Of a stretch of 6,244 nt of DNA, positions 6,206 through 6,244 are shown piece after piece. Where the stretch lies: assembly GCA_016286835.1 (NCBI GenBank), contig JAEEUD010000116.1, positions 1 to 6,244 on the forward strand, given 5' to 3'. The stretch's first letter is position 1. The number at the start of each line of letters is the position of its first letter. The notes under the pieces were generated by a model that saw only the letters and a program-made list of their open reading frames with translations, did not search any database and was not told where the DNA came from. This DNA is from Pyramidobacter sp. (GTDB taxonomy: Bacteria > Synergistota > Synergistia > Synergistales > Dethiosulfovibrionaceae). The position numbers and the translations under genes were made by a program.

Positions 6206-6237
6206 AAAACGCCTTTTTACGTTTTGCGCAAAAAGGC
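6205..6237 (-). promoter_or_regulatory. Two overlapping, mutually exclusive hairpins just upstream of the mreB ribosome site
   Basis: In the operon transcript GCCTTTTTGCG (6237-6227) can pair with CGTAAAAAGGC (6221-6211): 11 pairs including one G·U, with loop CAAAA. Alternatively CAAAACG (6226-6220) can pair perfectly with CGTTTTG (6211-6205), which ends at the first G of the Shine-Dalgarno. The two cannot form together because they share 6211, 6220-6221 and the first hairpin's loop. The G·U would be an A·C mismatch on the opposite strand, so the first hairpin fits transcription towards mreB better. It may be a translation-control leader, an mRNA-stabilising hairpin, or the 3' end of an upstream transcript. 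The role is inference. Confidence 0.4.
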
Positions 6238-6244
6238 AGATGGA

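Noticed and set aside
6211..6237. The hairpin upstream of mreB as a Rho-independent terminator of a preceding gene.
   Set aside because: The stem is AU-rich with its U-tract inside the 5' arm; what follows is only GUUUUG, then the mreB Shine-Dalgarno. The usual GC-rich stem plus long U-run is missing.

Overview
This window is one compact, entirely minus-strand gene cluster for cell shape and division-site placement. In transcription order (right to left) it holds mreB, mreC, mreD, mrdA (PBP2), minC, minD, minE and the first 38 codons of rodA, which runs off the left edge. All identifications come from reading the proteins and their motifs; no database search was possible.

Organism: the DNA is GC-rich (roughly 60% by eye) with GC-rich third positions. 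A merged mre–mrdA–minCDE–rodA cluster that includes MinE is, from general knowledge, seen in Synergistota and in several Clostridia-type Firmicutes. It differs from the usual proteobacterial layout, where mreBCD, mrdAB and minCDE are separate. I lean to Synergistota at low to moderate confidence. Nothing suggests a plasmid, phage or recently acquired region.

Layout: 5145-6191 mreB (GTG start, strong Shine-Dalgarno, overlapping hairpins just upstream); 4356-5132 mreC (12 nt after mreB, no clear Shine-Dalgarno); 3880-4359 mreD (4-nt ATGA overlap with mreC); 2124-3896 mrdA (17-nt overlap with mreD); 1413-2087 minC (36-nt gap); 423-1223 minD (189-nt gap, the largest here, holding an in-frame lysine-rich open leader); 115-414 minE (8-nt gap); 1-115 rodA start (1-nt overlap with minE). 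There is no stretch over 300 bases without a gene and no RNA gene, mobile element or CRISPR array that I can see.

How they work together: MreB filaments with MreC and MreD position and activate the elongasome synthase pair, RodA (glycosyltransferase) and PBP2 (transpeptidase), for side-wall growth. MinC, recruited by MinD, blocks FtsZ assembly away from midcell, and MinE drives MinD off the membrane. One transcription unit would therefore tie side-wall elongation to placement of the division septum.

No undescribed system is evident; this is conserved core machinery. The points worth a second look are the minC–minD leader, the competing hairpins before mreB, a Cys/Cys/His/Cys metal-site pattern in PBP2 and a variant nucleotide-binding motif in MreB.
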